In this document: positions 49,638 to 62,565 of the stretch, piece after piece | Position numbering within the stretch: position 1 is the first letter of the stretch | How the letters are laid out: the number at the start of each line of letters is the position of its first letter | Assembly: GCA_015698045.1 (NCBI GenBank) | Contig: BLAL01000158.1 | Location: 1-64,000 of the forward strand | DNA length: 64,000 nt | Direction: 5' to 3' | DNA from: Rhizophagus clarus | Taxonomy: Eukaryota; Glomeromycota; Glomeromycetes; Glomerales; Glomeraceae | Notes under the pieces: generated by a model | What the model was told of the DNA's origin: nothing | The model's input: only the letters and a program-made list of their open reading frames with translations | Databases searched by the model: none | Position numbers and translations under genes: made by a program

Positions 49638-51748
49638 ATGTCGTCGTTCATAGAGACTGAACAGAAAGTGCTCGTTAATACGAGAGCGGGTGGTGTATAT
49701 ATTCCACCCGCTCGTTTACGAGAGATGCAACAAACAATAACCGATAAATCTAGTAAAGAATATCAGAGAATTACTTGGGAAGCTCTAAAAAAGAGTATTA
49801 ATGGTCTCATTAACAAGGTAATCTTTTTTCTTAATATTATTTTATTCCTTTAAATCTGATAAATAATATCTCTTTACTTAAATTTTTTTGCTTAAATCTT
49901 AGGTCAATACTTCAAATATAAAAAACATTGTTTTTGAGTTGTTTAACGAAAATTTAATTCGCGGAAGAGGTCTTTTTGCTAGATCGATCATGAAAGCACA
50001 ATCTGCGTCCCTACCGTTTACACCCGTTTATTCTGCATTGGTAGCTATTATCAACACAAAGTTACCACAAATTGGTGAACTAGTGCTTACTAGGTTAATT
50101 ATTCAATTTCGTAAAGCATATAGACGTAATGATAAGGTATGATCCAAATCAACATATGTTTTTTTATTATTATATGATATTGACTATTTAATTAATTTGT
50201 TTGAATTTTAGACAACCTGTTTAGCTACTACTTCTTTTATTGCACATTTGTGCAATCATCTAGTAGCTCACGAAATTGTCGCATTACAAATTTTAGTTCT
50301 TTTGCTCGAGCATCCTACTAGTGATTCGGTTGAAGTTGCTGTCGGGTTTATGCGTGAATGTGGTGCTCACTTGGCTGATGTTTCACCTAAAGCAAATAAT
50401 GATGTCTTTGATCGATTTAGAGCTATTCTTCATGAAGCAAATGTAGATAAAAGAGTTCAATACATGATTGAAGTTTTATTCCAAGTAAGAAAGGATAAAT
50501 ATAAGGATAATCCACCAATTCCACCTGAATTAGATTTGGTCAAAGAAGAAGATCAAATTACTCATCATATATCAATTGATGATGATTTAGATGTTGAAGA
50601 AACTCTTGGTATGTGGATGCATACATACGCACATACATGCGTACATATTTTTTTAATATTACTAAATTAGAAATTTTCTATTGTTTTAGGTGTCTTCAAT
50701 TTCGATCCTAATTATTTAGAAAACGAAGAAAAATACAAGGAAATAAAGGCCCAAATATTAGGCGAAGATTCTGATGATGACGATGGGGAATCAGGTACTG
50801 ATGATAGTGAAGAAGAAGAAGATGATGATAATGATGAAAGCGAAGATGAATTAGTAAAGAAAATGGAAATTCATGATAAAACAAATACAAACTTGATAAC
50901 TTTACGTAAAACGATATATCTAACTATTAAGTCAAGTCTCGACTTCGAAGAATGTTGTCACAAACTTATGAAATTAAACATTCAAGAAGGACAAGAGGCA
51001 TGTTTTTACTTTTTGCTTTATTCATTATCATTTTCGTTATTTATTTTATTTATTTAAGTTTCTTATTATACTTTGTTCAGATGGAACTTTGCAACATGAT
51101 AATTGAATGTTGTTCCCAAGAGCGCACTTATGAAAAGTTTTTTGGTCTTATAGGTGAACGTCTTGCAAAGATAAATTTGATTTGGGCTAAATCTTTTGAA
51201 AAATGTTTTGTTCAATATTATGAGACAATTCATCGATACGAAACGAATCGGCTAAGAAACATATCAAAATTTTTCGGGCACCTTATATCATCAGATGCAA
51301 TTTCTTGGGAAGTTTTTAGCGTGATTAAATTGACAGAAGACGAAACCACATCAAGTTCTCGAATTTTTATTAAAATATTATTTGAAGAACTTACTGGTAC
51401 TTTAGGTATACCGAAACTTAAAATGAGATTAAATGATGAAACGATATGTCATTTTTTCGAAGGTCTTTTTCCGAAGGATAATCCACGGAATACACGTTTT
51501 GCGATCAACTTTTTTACAAGTATTGAATTAGGTCAATTAACTGAGGGATTAAGAGCGCATTTAGCGGTAAGGATCATTTATTTAAAGATAAAATGTCATG
51601 TGACCTGTCAAATACTAAATATCTTCAATAATCGTAGAATGTACAAAAACTCATTGCGACAGCAAAACGTAAACGAGAAGATAGTGATAGTTCTTCAGAT
51701 GATTCGTCAGATTCGTCAGATTCATCATCATCAGATTCATCAGATTGA
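49638..51748 (+). CDS. CWC22: Pre-mRNA-splicing factor CWC22
   Basis: CWC22 is a spliceosome component needed for catalysis; in many eukaryotes it also recruits eIF4A3 for exon-junction complex loading. Six exons (49638-49817, 49903-50136, 50212-50608, 50690-50997, 51081-51566, 51638-51748) give 571 residues. The start follows an A tract: [20 protein letters not shown]. The MIF4G domain runs from [19 protein letters not shown] through [20 protein letters not shown] and [17 protein letters not shown]. After an Asp/Glu-rich linker, the MA3 domain begins [20 protein letters not shown] and includes [40 protein letters not shown] and [20 protein letters not shown]. The tail is a short Ser/Asp run. 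Intron 4 (50998-51080) uses a GC donor (GAG|GCATGT); no GT donor keeps the frame there. Confidence 0.95.
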
Positions 51749-52101
51749 ATCAAAAAGTGGGTGAGTTTGATTATTTTATTACCAGTATATAAGACGAATA
51801 TACTAAAGATGTTGTCAATTAGTTGCGATCGAAGCGTACAATATTTTCGTATCTTATTTTATAATAGAAAATGAAAAAAAAAAAAATTTTTTTTCATAAC
51901 ATTAATACAGATTTTTCCTATGGTTTCATGGGCGTTGGGTATGAATTAAAAGATACCAATAAAATATATTTAATTCCAATAATTACAAGATAATGCAAGC
52001 ATTTGGGATATAGATAAAATAGCATAATAAACTAGTTATTTCCTATAACATAATATAGGATGAATAGTACACCAGGATTATTGTGGTTATGAATAAATAA
52101 A

Positions 52102-52858
52102 TTATTTTAATGCAGCTGTTTCCCTTTCTAACCATCGAAATCCTGGACTATCTGGTTTTAAGAAAGGGGATACCTTTTGAAAACATTCGGCGTTATAATC
52201 ATTGATCCACTTATGCTCAATAGGATTCAAAAGAGAAACATCAACAAGTTTTGTTTGAATAGGTACAAGGGTGATGTGTTCAAATCCTAAATAGCCCCTA
52301 TCACCAAAATTACAAGGTGTATCCACCTCTCGAACTAGTACAACAGTTTCAATTCGGATACCAAATTTACCATCTTCATAATATCCTGGCTCATTAGTCA
52401 CAGTCATTCCTGCTTGAAGTGGCACATCATTGAATACAATTCGAGTTCCGATTCCGTGAGGACCTAATAATTAATTCACAATGAATGTGTGTCATTTATT
52501 TGTTTTTATACATAAAAAAATTCTTACCCTCATGTACATTCAAATAACATCCAACACCATGTCCTGTACCATGGCGAAAATCCAACCCATCTCTCCAAAG
52601 CGAAGTTCTCGCAAGAACATCCAACAAGTATCCTAAATTATTTTAATATTTCAAAATCAAGGATCTTTATACAGTATACACAAACAATAATATAATTTAC
52701 CCGTAGTGCCCTTCGGAAATATCGCACGGTCAATTGCAATATGTCCCTGAAGAACTCGTGTAAAAGCACGTTTTTCTTGTTCAGTTGGTTTACCAAAGTG
52801 TATAGTACGCGTCACATCGGTAGTACCATTTCTGTATATGAAAATTATTTTTATTAAA

Positions 52859-52891
<33 letters not shown>

Positions 52892-55088
52892 CATCATCAT
52901 CATTACTTGTATTGACCACCGGAATCGCATAAGTAAAGCAAATTTGGATCAATTACAGCGCAAGTTTTTGGTTCTGGTGAATAATGTATAATAGCACCGT
53001 TAGGACCAGATGCCGAAATAGTATCAAATGATAATCCAACAAAATCTTCTTGCTCTCTATTATCAAATCATTATTAGTAATAACATCACAAATATAGTAC
53101 ATTCGTATTTATATAATCATACTCTCTAAATTTTTCTAAACGATTTGCTCCATCAATTTCATTCAATACATTTCCGGCAGAAAATTGTTCTTCAAGCCAT
53201 GCAAAATAATTAACCTTTAAATAAATGAACAAACATAAAATAAATAAATGTTACATTAAATAAAATAAGTGTTCTTCAAGTTATATATACCACTGCTGCA
53301 GCATCTCTTAAATGACATTGTCTCATGCCCTCTAATTCAACTTCATTTTTAATTGCTTTCGCATCTAGGATAGGAGAACGAGATGATTCTGTATTTTCCT
53401 ATAAAAATTGATATTATTTTAATCACCATCGTATATTATTATTTAAGCAGATGAATTAATTATTCGCATATAAATTCTGTTAAAAATACCTACTTCACCA
53501 GCAGCCAAAGCCAAAGCATAACTTGTACGTGTACTGATAAGAAGTTTCTAATATACATATTAACATTTAGAACTCAATAAATAGTACATTGCTGATATAA
53601 ATACAATTTAACAGACCTGGTTATCATTCTTAAATTTGTCATTTAAATGCTTTAAATCTTCAAAAACTGCATTATAAGGACGAAACTTGACATTGGATCC
53701 CAAATGCTCTTTGACCTCACTAGATAATTTATTCTCATCGATATAAAGAATGATGTCGTCTTTAGTAACAAGAGCGTAGGCAAAGAGAACGGGGTTATAT
53801 TGAACATCAGATCCACGTATATTGAAGAGCCCTTATTTTTCGAAAAGAAAGGTTAATATATATATATACATAAATAAAAAAAAATACCATAGTAAAAGTA
53901 AATATCTACAAACATGCAATCTCATCAAGAGCAGACACGACAAACCCATAATAATTCTCTTTGGAAAGTTCTTCTCGAAGATTCGCAATCTTATCTTCAT
54001 GCGAACGTCCTTTATAATATAATACAAATAAATATATATAGTACCTATATTACAAATAAATTTAAAACACGTATATTCACATTACAACGCGTATTTACCT
54101 GTATATTTCAATGGTAAAACATTTACTGGGTTGCATGGACGAGGTGGTCTAGCATCTCCCCATACAAGATCAATTAAATTCTCTTCGGTAGAGACTAAAG
54201 ATGATCCAATTTTTCCAAGTGATTCTTTCAAGGTTTTTGCATCACCTTCAATATAATAAATAATATAGATAACGAATAATAATTAATTACAAAACTTATT
54301 TGTATTGTAATAGCAAATGAAATAAACTTACACGCCATAATTAACGTTGGGTCAATTCCGATTCTTGAATTTTTAGGAAGATTCTGTTAATGTAGATAAA
54401 TAACAAACTATTTATCTTTCTCCTTTGTATGAATTAAATAACACTGATAACTACCTGTACTAAATATTCTTGCCAAGTTGGGACATCAGGTATGCCCTGT
54501 TTCATTAACGTCCAATTGTGGTCCAGCTGTTTACTGGCTTGCAAAAAATACCGACCATCTGTAAAAAGAGCAGCAGTATCTGTCGATACAACCGCCAATC
54601 CTATTGAAACGATAAATAGGAAGTTATTATTCATCATTTTTTAATAATTTTCTACTAGAAACTTAAACAGACCAGCCGAGCCAGAAAAACCAGAAATAAA
54701 TGCCCTCCGAGCATCACATGCTGCAGTATATTCACTCTGAATAAAATTGTAAAAAATTATTAATTAACAATTAAATAATATCTAGAAATAAATTTTGAAA
54801 CGTTCTATATTGATTAAAACTGATAATTAGAACTCTTAAATGTCGTGAAAATGGCGCTAACGACTATTATTCTCACCTGGTGAGCGTCTTCCGAAGGAAC
54901 TACACTAAAAATAAAATAAAATAAAAATGTTCACAAGCGTGAAGAAACAATCTTATTAAGGGCGAAGGAGATTTTACTTACTACGCAGTTAAGTTATATT
55001 TTTCTTTCCTAAATAAAGCTCTAAGCTTCGTTAGTCTTTCTGTTGTGTCAACGGCTTTTATTTCTAACGCGTTTTTATTATTACTCAT
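52102..55088 (-). CDS. Xaa-Pro aminopeptidase (aminopeptidase P, XPNPEP1 type)
   Basis: Removes N-terminal residues preceding Pro; dimanganese pita-bread (M24B) metallopeptidase, usually cytosolic. About twelve exons, many short. The first ATG (55088) gives [20 protein letters not shown]. Exon 2 is a 28-nt microexon (54877-54904; VVPSEDAHQ), followed by [20 protein letters not shown] and the first creatinase-like domain with [17 protein letters not shown]. The catalytic domain shows [40 protein letters not shown] (two metal-binding Asp), HGTGHGVG (His), [19 protein letters not shown] (two Glu), then the C-terminal block [20 protein letters not shown]. All five metal ligands are present. Divergent with proteasome alpha-2 across 260 bases. 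An in-frame, ATG-less extension upstream of the start has targeting-like composition. Confidence 0.93.
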
Positions 55089-55348
55089 TGCCCTTGGTTT
55101 TAATAATGAAGCAGAAATATTTAGAGAACGAACTCTAAAAGCCGCACTATTACAACGAAAATTCCGATAAAAAGAAATTATGAAATAAATCAAAGATTTT
55201 ACTAATCCGTAATCAGGCAGTAATCACTAATCATGTATTTTATTGTAGGGGTTTACGTAAACACCCTTGATTTTGATTGCATCACACATCATCATACACT
55301 AACATCGCGATTTAAATCAGTTTTTTTCTACATTTCAGTTCGTTTACA
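55089..55348. promoter_or_regulatory. Divergent intergenic region, aminopeptidase P / proteasome alpha-2
   Basis: 260 bases between two start codons on opposite strands; both promoters must lie here. No proteasome-associated control element of the yeast type (GGTGGCAAA) was seen by eye. Confidence 0.45.
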
Positions 55349-56356
55349 ATGACTGACCGTTATAGGTAACATATTCTTCAAATATTTGTTTGTTTCATTT
55401 ATAAATATTCAAAATACTACAAATTTTTTTCTTTTTCCTGTTTAGTTTCTCTTTAACGACTTTTTCACCATCGGGAAAACTTGTCCAAATTGAATATGCT
55501 CTAAACGCAGTTGCCCAAGGTGTAACAAGCATTGGCATCAAAGGTGAAAGGCAATTTTTAATTCTTTTAAAAAATGGCTTGCTTTATCTTATATCATAGT
55601 TACATCATTAGCGACCAATGGTATTGTTATCGCAACCGAGAAAAAAAGTGCATCCCCACTCATTGATGATTCCTCTCTTGAAAAAGTTGCAAATGTTTGT
55701 CCAAATATTGGAATGGTTTATTCTGGAATGGGCCCTGATTTTAGGGTCTTATTATCTAAGGCAAGAAAGGCAGCACAAAAATATAAAAGAATTTACAATG
55801 AATATCCTCCAACAGGAATTTTGGTTAAAGAAGTTGCTAGTGTAATGCAAGAATTCACTCAGAGTGGGTAAGTTAATTAAATTATTAAATGAAATTAAAC
55901 TGATGTTTTTATCATTAATTTGATGTACATACATTAGAGGTGTCCGTCCATTTGGTGTTTCCCTTTTGATTGCTGGTTACGATGAAACTGGTCCAGCATT
56001 ATATCAAGTTGATCCTTCAGGATCATATTGGGCGTGGAAGGCATCTGCAATTGGAAAGAATATGATTAATGCCAAAACGTTTTTGGAAAAACGGTAATTA
56101 ATTTTACTTACATAAAATATTATTAAATTGTTGCTAATGTTATTCATTTCCAATCAGATATAATGATGACATTGAACTTGAAGATGCTGTTCATACTTCA
56201 ATTCTTACTCTTAAAGAGGGTTTTGAAGGACAAATGACTGAAAATTCAATTGAGATTGGTATCATTGGTGGTACTACAACAGGATTTACAGAAGGAAAGG
56301 AAAGACCCTTATTTAGAAAGTTAAGTCCTTTGGAAGTTCGAGACTATTTGACCTAG
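55349..56356 (+). CDS. PRE8: 20S proteasome subunit alpha type-2
   Basis: Alpha-ring subunit of the 20S proteasome (PSMA2/Pre8), structural and gating rather than catalytic. Exons 55349-55365, 55446-55543, 55612-55867, 55938-56093 and 56158-56356 give 241 residues, close to the usual 230-250. Exon 1 is only 17 nt (MTDRY plus two bases). The alpha-subunit signature [20 protein letters not shown] is complete across exons 1-2. Further family blocks are [59 protein letters not shown] and [19 protein letters not shown]. All introns are GT-AG and in phase. Confidence 0.96.
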
Positions 56357-57380
56357 TTTTTCAGATTTCATGATGGAATGAAAACTGCTAATATCTGAAA
56401 GACAAGAATTGATAAACTTTTTTAGATCCTATTTTGTGATCTTATAAATTACTCATAAATTGGAATTGATTTAATAAATTTAATGGAAGATAATGCAATA
56501 GCTATAAAAGTTTATATATTTAAATTGAATTCTTTAAGTTTTAAATTAATAGGCATTACAATATATTTAAAGAACTTGCATTATATTAATTTGTAACAAT
56601 AAATCTTTTTCTATAAAAATCAAAATTCAGGTTACTTCACCTAAATAGCAAATATTTAAATATTTTTTTTTTTTTTTTTTTTTTTTATTAATTTATATTA
56701 TAAAATATCATAGATGATTATACTTATATATTACTAATAATTAAATAACTTAAATATTAAGATGGTAATGTACAATATAAACTAAATAAAATTAATCTTA
56801 AAAAGTTTTTAAAATATTTTAGTAATTAAAAGATATTATTAGACTTTTTTATTCAATTATATTAATAATAATTTACTAAAATTAATAAATTAATTGCAAT
56901 TATATTTTTAATTATTTATAAATAACTTTTATTTAATAATTTATAAAATTTATTGGATTTATTTTATTAGAATTTATTAAATAATAATAATTTATATTTT
57001 TATATCAGAAAATTTTATAGTGTGAAAGTTATATAAGTTTACATATCAAAATATTTTGTAAGTTTTCAGACTCATTAAAAGTTTGTATAAATATAATATT
57101 TTATAATTTTCTAAAATATTTCAAATAATTGTAAATCTTCATAATTTTGTAATTTATAATATTTTACAATATTATGATTTGTAATAATCTATAATTTTAT
57201 ACAATATTTTGTAAGTTTTTAGATCTGTTATAAGTTTTTGTAAGCAATAATATTTTTACAATTTTTAAATATTTTAAAATATTACGATATATAAAATTTC
57301 TAATATTAATATAATATTTTGTATCATTTTAAAATTTTATAATGCAATTTTTAATATTTAAGTTTAATAATAATTAAACT
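56357..57380. other. AT-rich DNA with no gene
   Basis: It includes a T run near 56666-56688 and many AATATTTTATAATTT-like stretches without a constant period. Confidence 0.55.
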
Positions 57381-57480
57381 TATATAATTAGATATAATTT
57401 AAAAATAAAGTAATTAAACTTATATAATTAGATATAATTTAAAAATAAAAGTAATTAAACTTATATTATATAATTATTAG
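57381..57480. repeat. 41-bp AT-rich repeat, left part
   Basis: Two to three copies of AATTAAACTTATATAATTAG followed by ATATAATTTAAAAATAAAGT. The same unit continues at 59693-60170, on the far side of a LINE remnant. Confidence 0.75.
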
Positions 57481-57489
57481 GCATGTAGT

Positions 57490-59400
57490 ATTTAATATAA
57501 AGATCAATGTTGAATGATTAACTATCATTGTCCTTTCTGCTAATGTGCTAAACCAAATTTTCACAAAAAATTTTTTCAAAAATTTAATATGTTTTCTGAA
57601 TATAAACACCACTAGATATAGTTTCTATGCAAAAAATATATATATACAACATATATGAAGAGTTTGCTACATGCTTTATTTTTTTATTTTTCAGGTCTTT
57701 TACTTACTCATGACATAAATCCATATATAATACTCAACAAGACTGGAATAGTTGAGTGGAAAAAAACCACTCAAAGAGAATTTTTTGAAAAGACTGATAC
57801 TTTAAAATCTATAATATAGCAGTCCACATAACATAGGTTTAACGACAAATTCATAATCATAATATCTTCTCACTTTATACTAGCTCTTGCCAGGTCTTTG
57901 TACTTCAAAAAGCCAAAGCCTCCAAAACAGGATATATAAATAATACGTTGCACATTCCAGATTTGGCCATGTTATAAATGATAGATATAGATATTTTATC
58001 ACCTAATTAGCACCAATCAACATCTGTGAAATCTCATATAAAGGCTGTAGATAGTCTTATAGGTTAATGCTTAAAAGCAAAGGTAAAAAGAAACAGAAAA
58101 AATCAATAACAGTTGATAAGATTAACAAAACCTTCTGGTCCTCCTGTAGACTTAGTGATAGAGACTACCCAACTATCTTTTTCATCGCTACTACTTTCAC
58201 CTGATATAGTCAAGATTAACAAAGTAGACAAGTTCTTAACATATCCACTGGATAATTATACCAGCCAAGAAAAGAAACCTAAGATGCAGGATGAAAAGAT
58301 TTTATATATTATCACTGGATATCAAGCCCTCTCTGGATGCAATTTTATTTGTAATAATATCCTTATTTATGATATTCCTATTAAGTGGGATAATTACCAA
58401 TTACTGACCCATCTTTCACTTTGGATAATATTATATCAATATCAGTCAAGCGCTAGTGTAAATATAAAATGATTCAATGCAAGCTAATTATCTCTAAATT
58501 TTTCAGAAAATATGAAGTACAGTAGATAGTCTCTCTTGCAGGTATTTCCATTAGATAGTTTCTGATAACTTAGAGTCTCGCTAAACAAAAAGAAAAAAAA
58601 TGCTTTCAAGCTGTTATTTATGACTTGTTTGAAATTATAAATATGGCTTCATTTATAGAATCCTAACATCAAAATTTTTTTAGCAAATTGAACATCAAAA
58701 TGTTTAAAGAAATTAAATTTCCTGACAGATCACGCAAGATTATTAGCTATTTCAAATGCTAGGATCACTTACATAAGTGCGTAAATAACTTAACTTTCTG
58801 GTATTGTAAAAATATTTTATGATGCAAACATATTATGATTCCTATAAATCTTAAATCCAAGAAGACTAGTCATATCTCCTCCCATTTGGCTAAGCACAAT
58901 AACAATAAAGGTGTTGATCACACAACATCTTTTAACAAATATTGTAAGACTCTTTCAACAATCAGATTAAATCAGATACATATAAGAAATCTACAGACTA
59001 AGGATTCAGCTAATACCTAATGAAAAGATCATAAGAATTCAAAGATGCCTAAAAAGTTAAAGTAAGATGGCTTCAAATCCAAGATCTCTAAATATAATCT
59101 TTATGCAGAAGTCAAAGTAATGAAGAAGGTTTTGGATGAATTATCTTGTAATCTTAATTATACTTGATAAAAATCATAGATCAATTACTTAGCAATTATT
59201 GATTACTCTTTTTATAGAAATTTTATTTTTTTCTTTCTTTTCTCCTGTATTCTTTTATCATTACTTTTAATTTGTAGGTGTATGTTAAGACCAGCTCTAG
59301 GATTGGAAGTATTTTTTTTTGATATAACAGATATTTTGTACCCTTCCTATTCATAATAAAAGTTATGTGATCTCACCACTTTTAAATTAAAAAAAAAAGA
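57490..59400 (+). mobile_element. LINE-type remnant splitting the AT repeat array
   Basis: It sits between two parts of one tandem array and contains an ORF1-like remnant. Near 59357 it has AATAAAAGTTATGTG, then an A run at about 59388-59398, the same 3' layout as the minus-strand LINEs at 9.7 and 12.3 kb. TSDs were not resolved. Confidence 0.6.
58110..59166 (+). pseudogene. LINE ORF1-like protein remnant
   Basis: The frame at 58113-58472 includes the block LIYDIPIKWDNYQLLTHLSL, corresponding to FVYDVPSSWSHEKILAELKA in the 13-kb element. Further in, frames broken by stops give KMFKEIKFPDRSRKIISYF and HLHKCVNNLTFWYCKN, then a Lys/Ser-rich segment (58835-59020) and a final AEVKVMKKVLDELSCN. 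The order matches ORF1-type proteins of this group. Stops and frame changes show it is inactive. Confidence 0.6.
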
Positions 59401-59692
59401 TCAACTGTCATTATACCATACAGTAGCATATAACAACAATCATTAAAAATATTGATTATAATATTAAATAATAAAGTGCCTAATAATGATTATATTCCTG
59501 ATTGTTTTAATGATCATGATAAATTGGATATTACATTAATATTGACAAATTTAAGAATTATTTAATTCTAATAATTATTCTATTCTAATTATTCATCTAA
59601 ACTAGATTTCTATAGTTCATAATGTATATTATCAGCAATAATAATATCTGGCAATAAATAATATTATATACTGAATATGAGTAAAATAATTA

Positions 59693-60170
59693 GTTTTATG
59701 ATTCTATAGGATACTGGATATAATTAGATATAATTCAAAAATAAAAGTAATTAAACTTATATAATTAGATATAATTCAAAAATAAAGATATAATTCAAAA
59801 ATAAAAATATAATTCAAAAATAAAAATATAATTCAAAAATAAAAATATAATTCAAAAATAAAAATATAATTCAAAAATAAAAATATAATTCAAAAATAAA
59901 AATATAATTCAAAAATAAAAATATAATTCAAAAATAAAAATATAATTCAAAAATAAAAATATAATTCAAAAATAAAAATATAATTCAAAAATAAAAGTAA
60001 TTAAACTTATATAATTAAATATAATTCAAAATAAAAATAATTAAATTTATATAATTAGATATAATTCAAAAATAAAAGTAATTAAATTTATATAATTAGA
60101 TATAATTCAAAAATAAAAGTAATTAAATTTATATAATTAGATATAATTCAAAAATAAAAGTAATTAAATT
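59693..60170. repeat. 19-bp tandem array within a 41-bp repeat array
   Basis: About 12 nearly perfect copies of TATAATTCAAAAATAAAAA (59770-59998) are bordered on both sides by 41-bp units GTAATTAAACTTATATAATT-AGATATAATTCAAAAATAAAA. The 19-mer is a sub-segment of the 41-mer, so the short array looks like local slippage or unequal crossover of one part of the larger unit. Confidence 0.9.
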
Positions 60171-60436
60171 TTAAAAAAATTACAAATATTTTTATAAAAT
60201 TACATAAAAAAAAATAATAATATAATTAAATATAAAAAAAAGAAAAACAATTATTAACTAAAAATAATTATTTTTTTGTAATATTTAAGTAAAATATTTT
60301 GAAAGTTTTATAATATAATGTTAATTATTTCAGATATATTTTTTTAATATATTTGTTATTATTATGAAAATATTTGCAATATCATTTTAAAATTATTTTT
60401 AATTATAATTTATAATATTATTGTATTTACTTTCAC

Positions 60437-60660
60437 AGGTCGAAAGCCAATAAATCAGGCATATGCCCTATTGATAATTATTAGTCTAATAGGTTAGCCA
60501 AAATTTAGTAATCAATAGGACATATACCTAATTGATAACTATATAAATATTTAGGTTAGCCAAATTGATCATATTTTTTAATATGAATAAATTAGGTAAT
60601 AATTCAATAGTCATCATTTAGTTTGATATATAATTATTACTACTTGTAAAACTGAATTCA
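60437..60660. mobile_element. Left part of a CACAGGTCGAAA-ended element
   Basis: It starts with CACAGGTCGAAAGCCAATAA, shared with the nested MITE at 23209, and contains several CAATAGG/CTATTGAT motifs as that element does. It is interrupted at 60669 by the hAT-like element; a continuation (GACTTTCAAACTAATAG) appears after 63104. Confidence 0.5.
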
Positions 60661-60894
60661 ATTGGTATTAGAGATGCAATCCAGATGAGATTTTACGATC
60701 TGTGATCTGATTTAGATCGATCCAGATTCATCTGACAGATTTCAGATCAATCTAGAATTTTTTTTACAAAAAATAAAATATTTGGGTCAGGTCATCAAAT
60801 TCATAATCCGAACTCAGGTCATGTCAGTGTTAGTTGGCTACCCGACCCAACTGTTGACCCAACGTATATTTAGATCAAACAAATATAAAAAAAA

Positions 60895-61020
60895 TGCTAA
60901 ATTATGTAGTTCTGGCATTTTTTTTTATTTTTAGGCGCTGGAACTATTAGTTCTAGCATTTTTTTTTATTTTTACATGTAAATGTGCTGGAACTATTAAT
61001 TCTAGAGCTCTGAATGGATC
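60895..61020. repeat. TTCTGGCATTTTTTTTTATT repeat, left set
   Basis: Two units of (GC)TGGAACTATTARTTCTRGCA followed by a T8-T9 ATTTTTA(CATGTAAATG) spacer. Related units occur at 62575-62760, so they bracket the minisatellite. GGAACTA...TAGTTC is self-complementary. Confidence 0.7.
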
Positions 61021-61119
61021 AGGTAGGGTCGAGTAATTGCCTTGACTCTTGTATATATAAAAAAACTGATATAATTATTAAGTTTCAGCATGAAAAACGC
61101 CGATAATGATGATTCTGGC

Positions 61120-62565
61120 ATTTTTTTTCAATCTTTCATAATGATTTTCTTAATCATTTTTAATAATAAAAATAATAAAAAAAACGATTTTTCTTAATCG
61201 TTTTCAATAATAAAAATAATAAAAAAAACGATTTTTCTTAATCGTTTTCAATAATAAAAATAATAAAAAAAACGATTTTTCTTAATCGTTTTTAATAATA
61301 AAAATAATAAAAAAAATGATTTTTCTTAATCGTTTTTAATAATAAAAATAATTAAAAAAATGATTTTTCTTAATCGTTTTTAATAATAAAAATAATAAAA
61401 AAATGATTTTTCTTAATCGTTTTTAATAAAAAAAATAATAAAAAAATGATTTTCTTAATCATTTTAATAATAAAGTAATAAAAAAATGATTTTTCTTAAT
61501 CGTTTTTAATAAAAATATTAAGAAAAATGATTTTCTTAATCATTTTTAATAATAAAGTAATAAAAAAAAATGATTTTTCTTAATCGTTTTTAATAAAAAT
61601 ATTAAGAAAAATGATTTTCTTAATCATTTTTAATAATAAAGTAATAAAAAAAAATGATTTTTCTTAATCATTTTTAATAATAAAGTAATAAAAAAAAATG
61701 ATTTTTCTTAATCGTTTTTAATAAAAATATTAAAAAAAACAATTTTCTTAATCATTTTTAATAATAAAATAATAAAAAACAATTTTTCTTAATCGTTTTT
61801 AATAAAAATATTAAAAAAAATGATTTTCTTAATCGTTTTTAATAATAAAGTAATAAAAAAAAATGATTTTTCTTAATCGTTTTTAATAAAAATATTAAAA
61901 AAATGATTTTCTTAATCATTTTTAATAATAAAGTAATAAAAAAAAATGATTTTTCTTAATCGTTTTTAATAAAAATATTAAAAAAAATGATTTTTCTTGA
62001 TCGTTTTTAATAAAAATATTAAAAAAAAATGATTTTTCTTGATCGTTTTTAATAAAAATATTAAAAAAAAATGATTTTTCTTGATCGTTTTTAATAAAAA
62101 TATTAAAAAAAAATGATTTTTCTTGATCATTTTTAATAAAAATATTAAAAAAAAATGATTTTTCTTGATCATTTTTAATAAAAATATTAAAAAAAAATGA
62201 TTTTTCTTGATCGTTTTTAATAAAAATATTAAAAAAAACAATTTTTCTTGATCATTTTTAATAAAAATATTAAAAAAAACAATTTTTCTTGATCATTTTT
62301 AATAAAAATATTAAAAAAAACAATTTTTCTTGATCATTTTTAATAAAAATATTAAAAAAAAATGATTTTTCTTGATCGTTTTTAATAAAAATATTAAAAA
62401 AAAACAATTTTTCTTAATCGTTTTTAATAAAAATATTAAAAAAATGATTTTTCTTAATCGTTTTTAATAATAAAGTGATAAAAAAAATGATTTTTCTTAA
62501 TCGTTTTAATAATATTAAAAAAAATGATTTTCTTAATCATTTTTAATAATCATTTTTAATAATGA
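61120..62565. repeat. Hairpin minisatellite, about 34 units of 40-50 bp
   Basis: The unit is AACGATTTTTCTTAATCGTT plus an A/T spacer (TTTAATAATAAAAATAATAAA or TTTAATAAAAATATTAAA). AACGATT and AATCGTT form a 7-bp stem in each unit. Three zones are visible: 61140-61500 single units; 61500-61960 alternating long/short pairs of about 95 bases; 61980-62400 a homogenised TTGATC variant of about 46 bases; then the original type again. A 29-residue-periodic minus-strand frame across part of it is a by-product. Confidence 0.9.

Noticed and set aside
61978..62241. 87-residue periodic frame FFLIFLLKTIKKNH
   Set aside because: Simply the minisatellite read in one frame.
61120..62565. CRISPR-like array of hairpin repeats
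   Set aside because: Spacers are themselves A/T repeats rather than unique sequences, and the context is a eukaryotic transposon.
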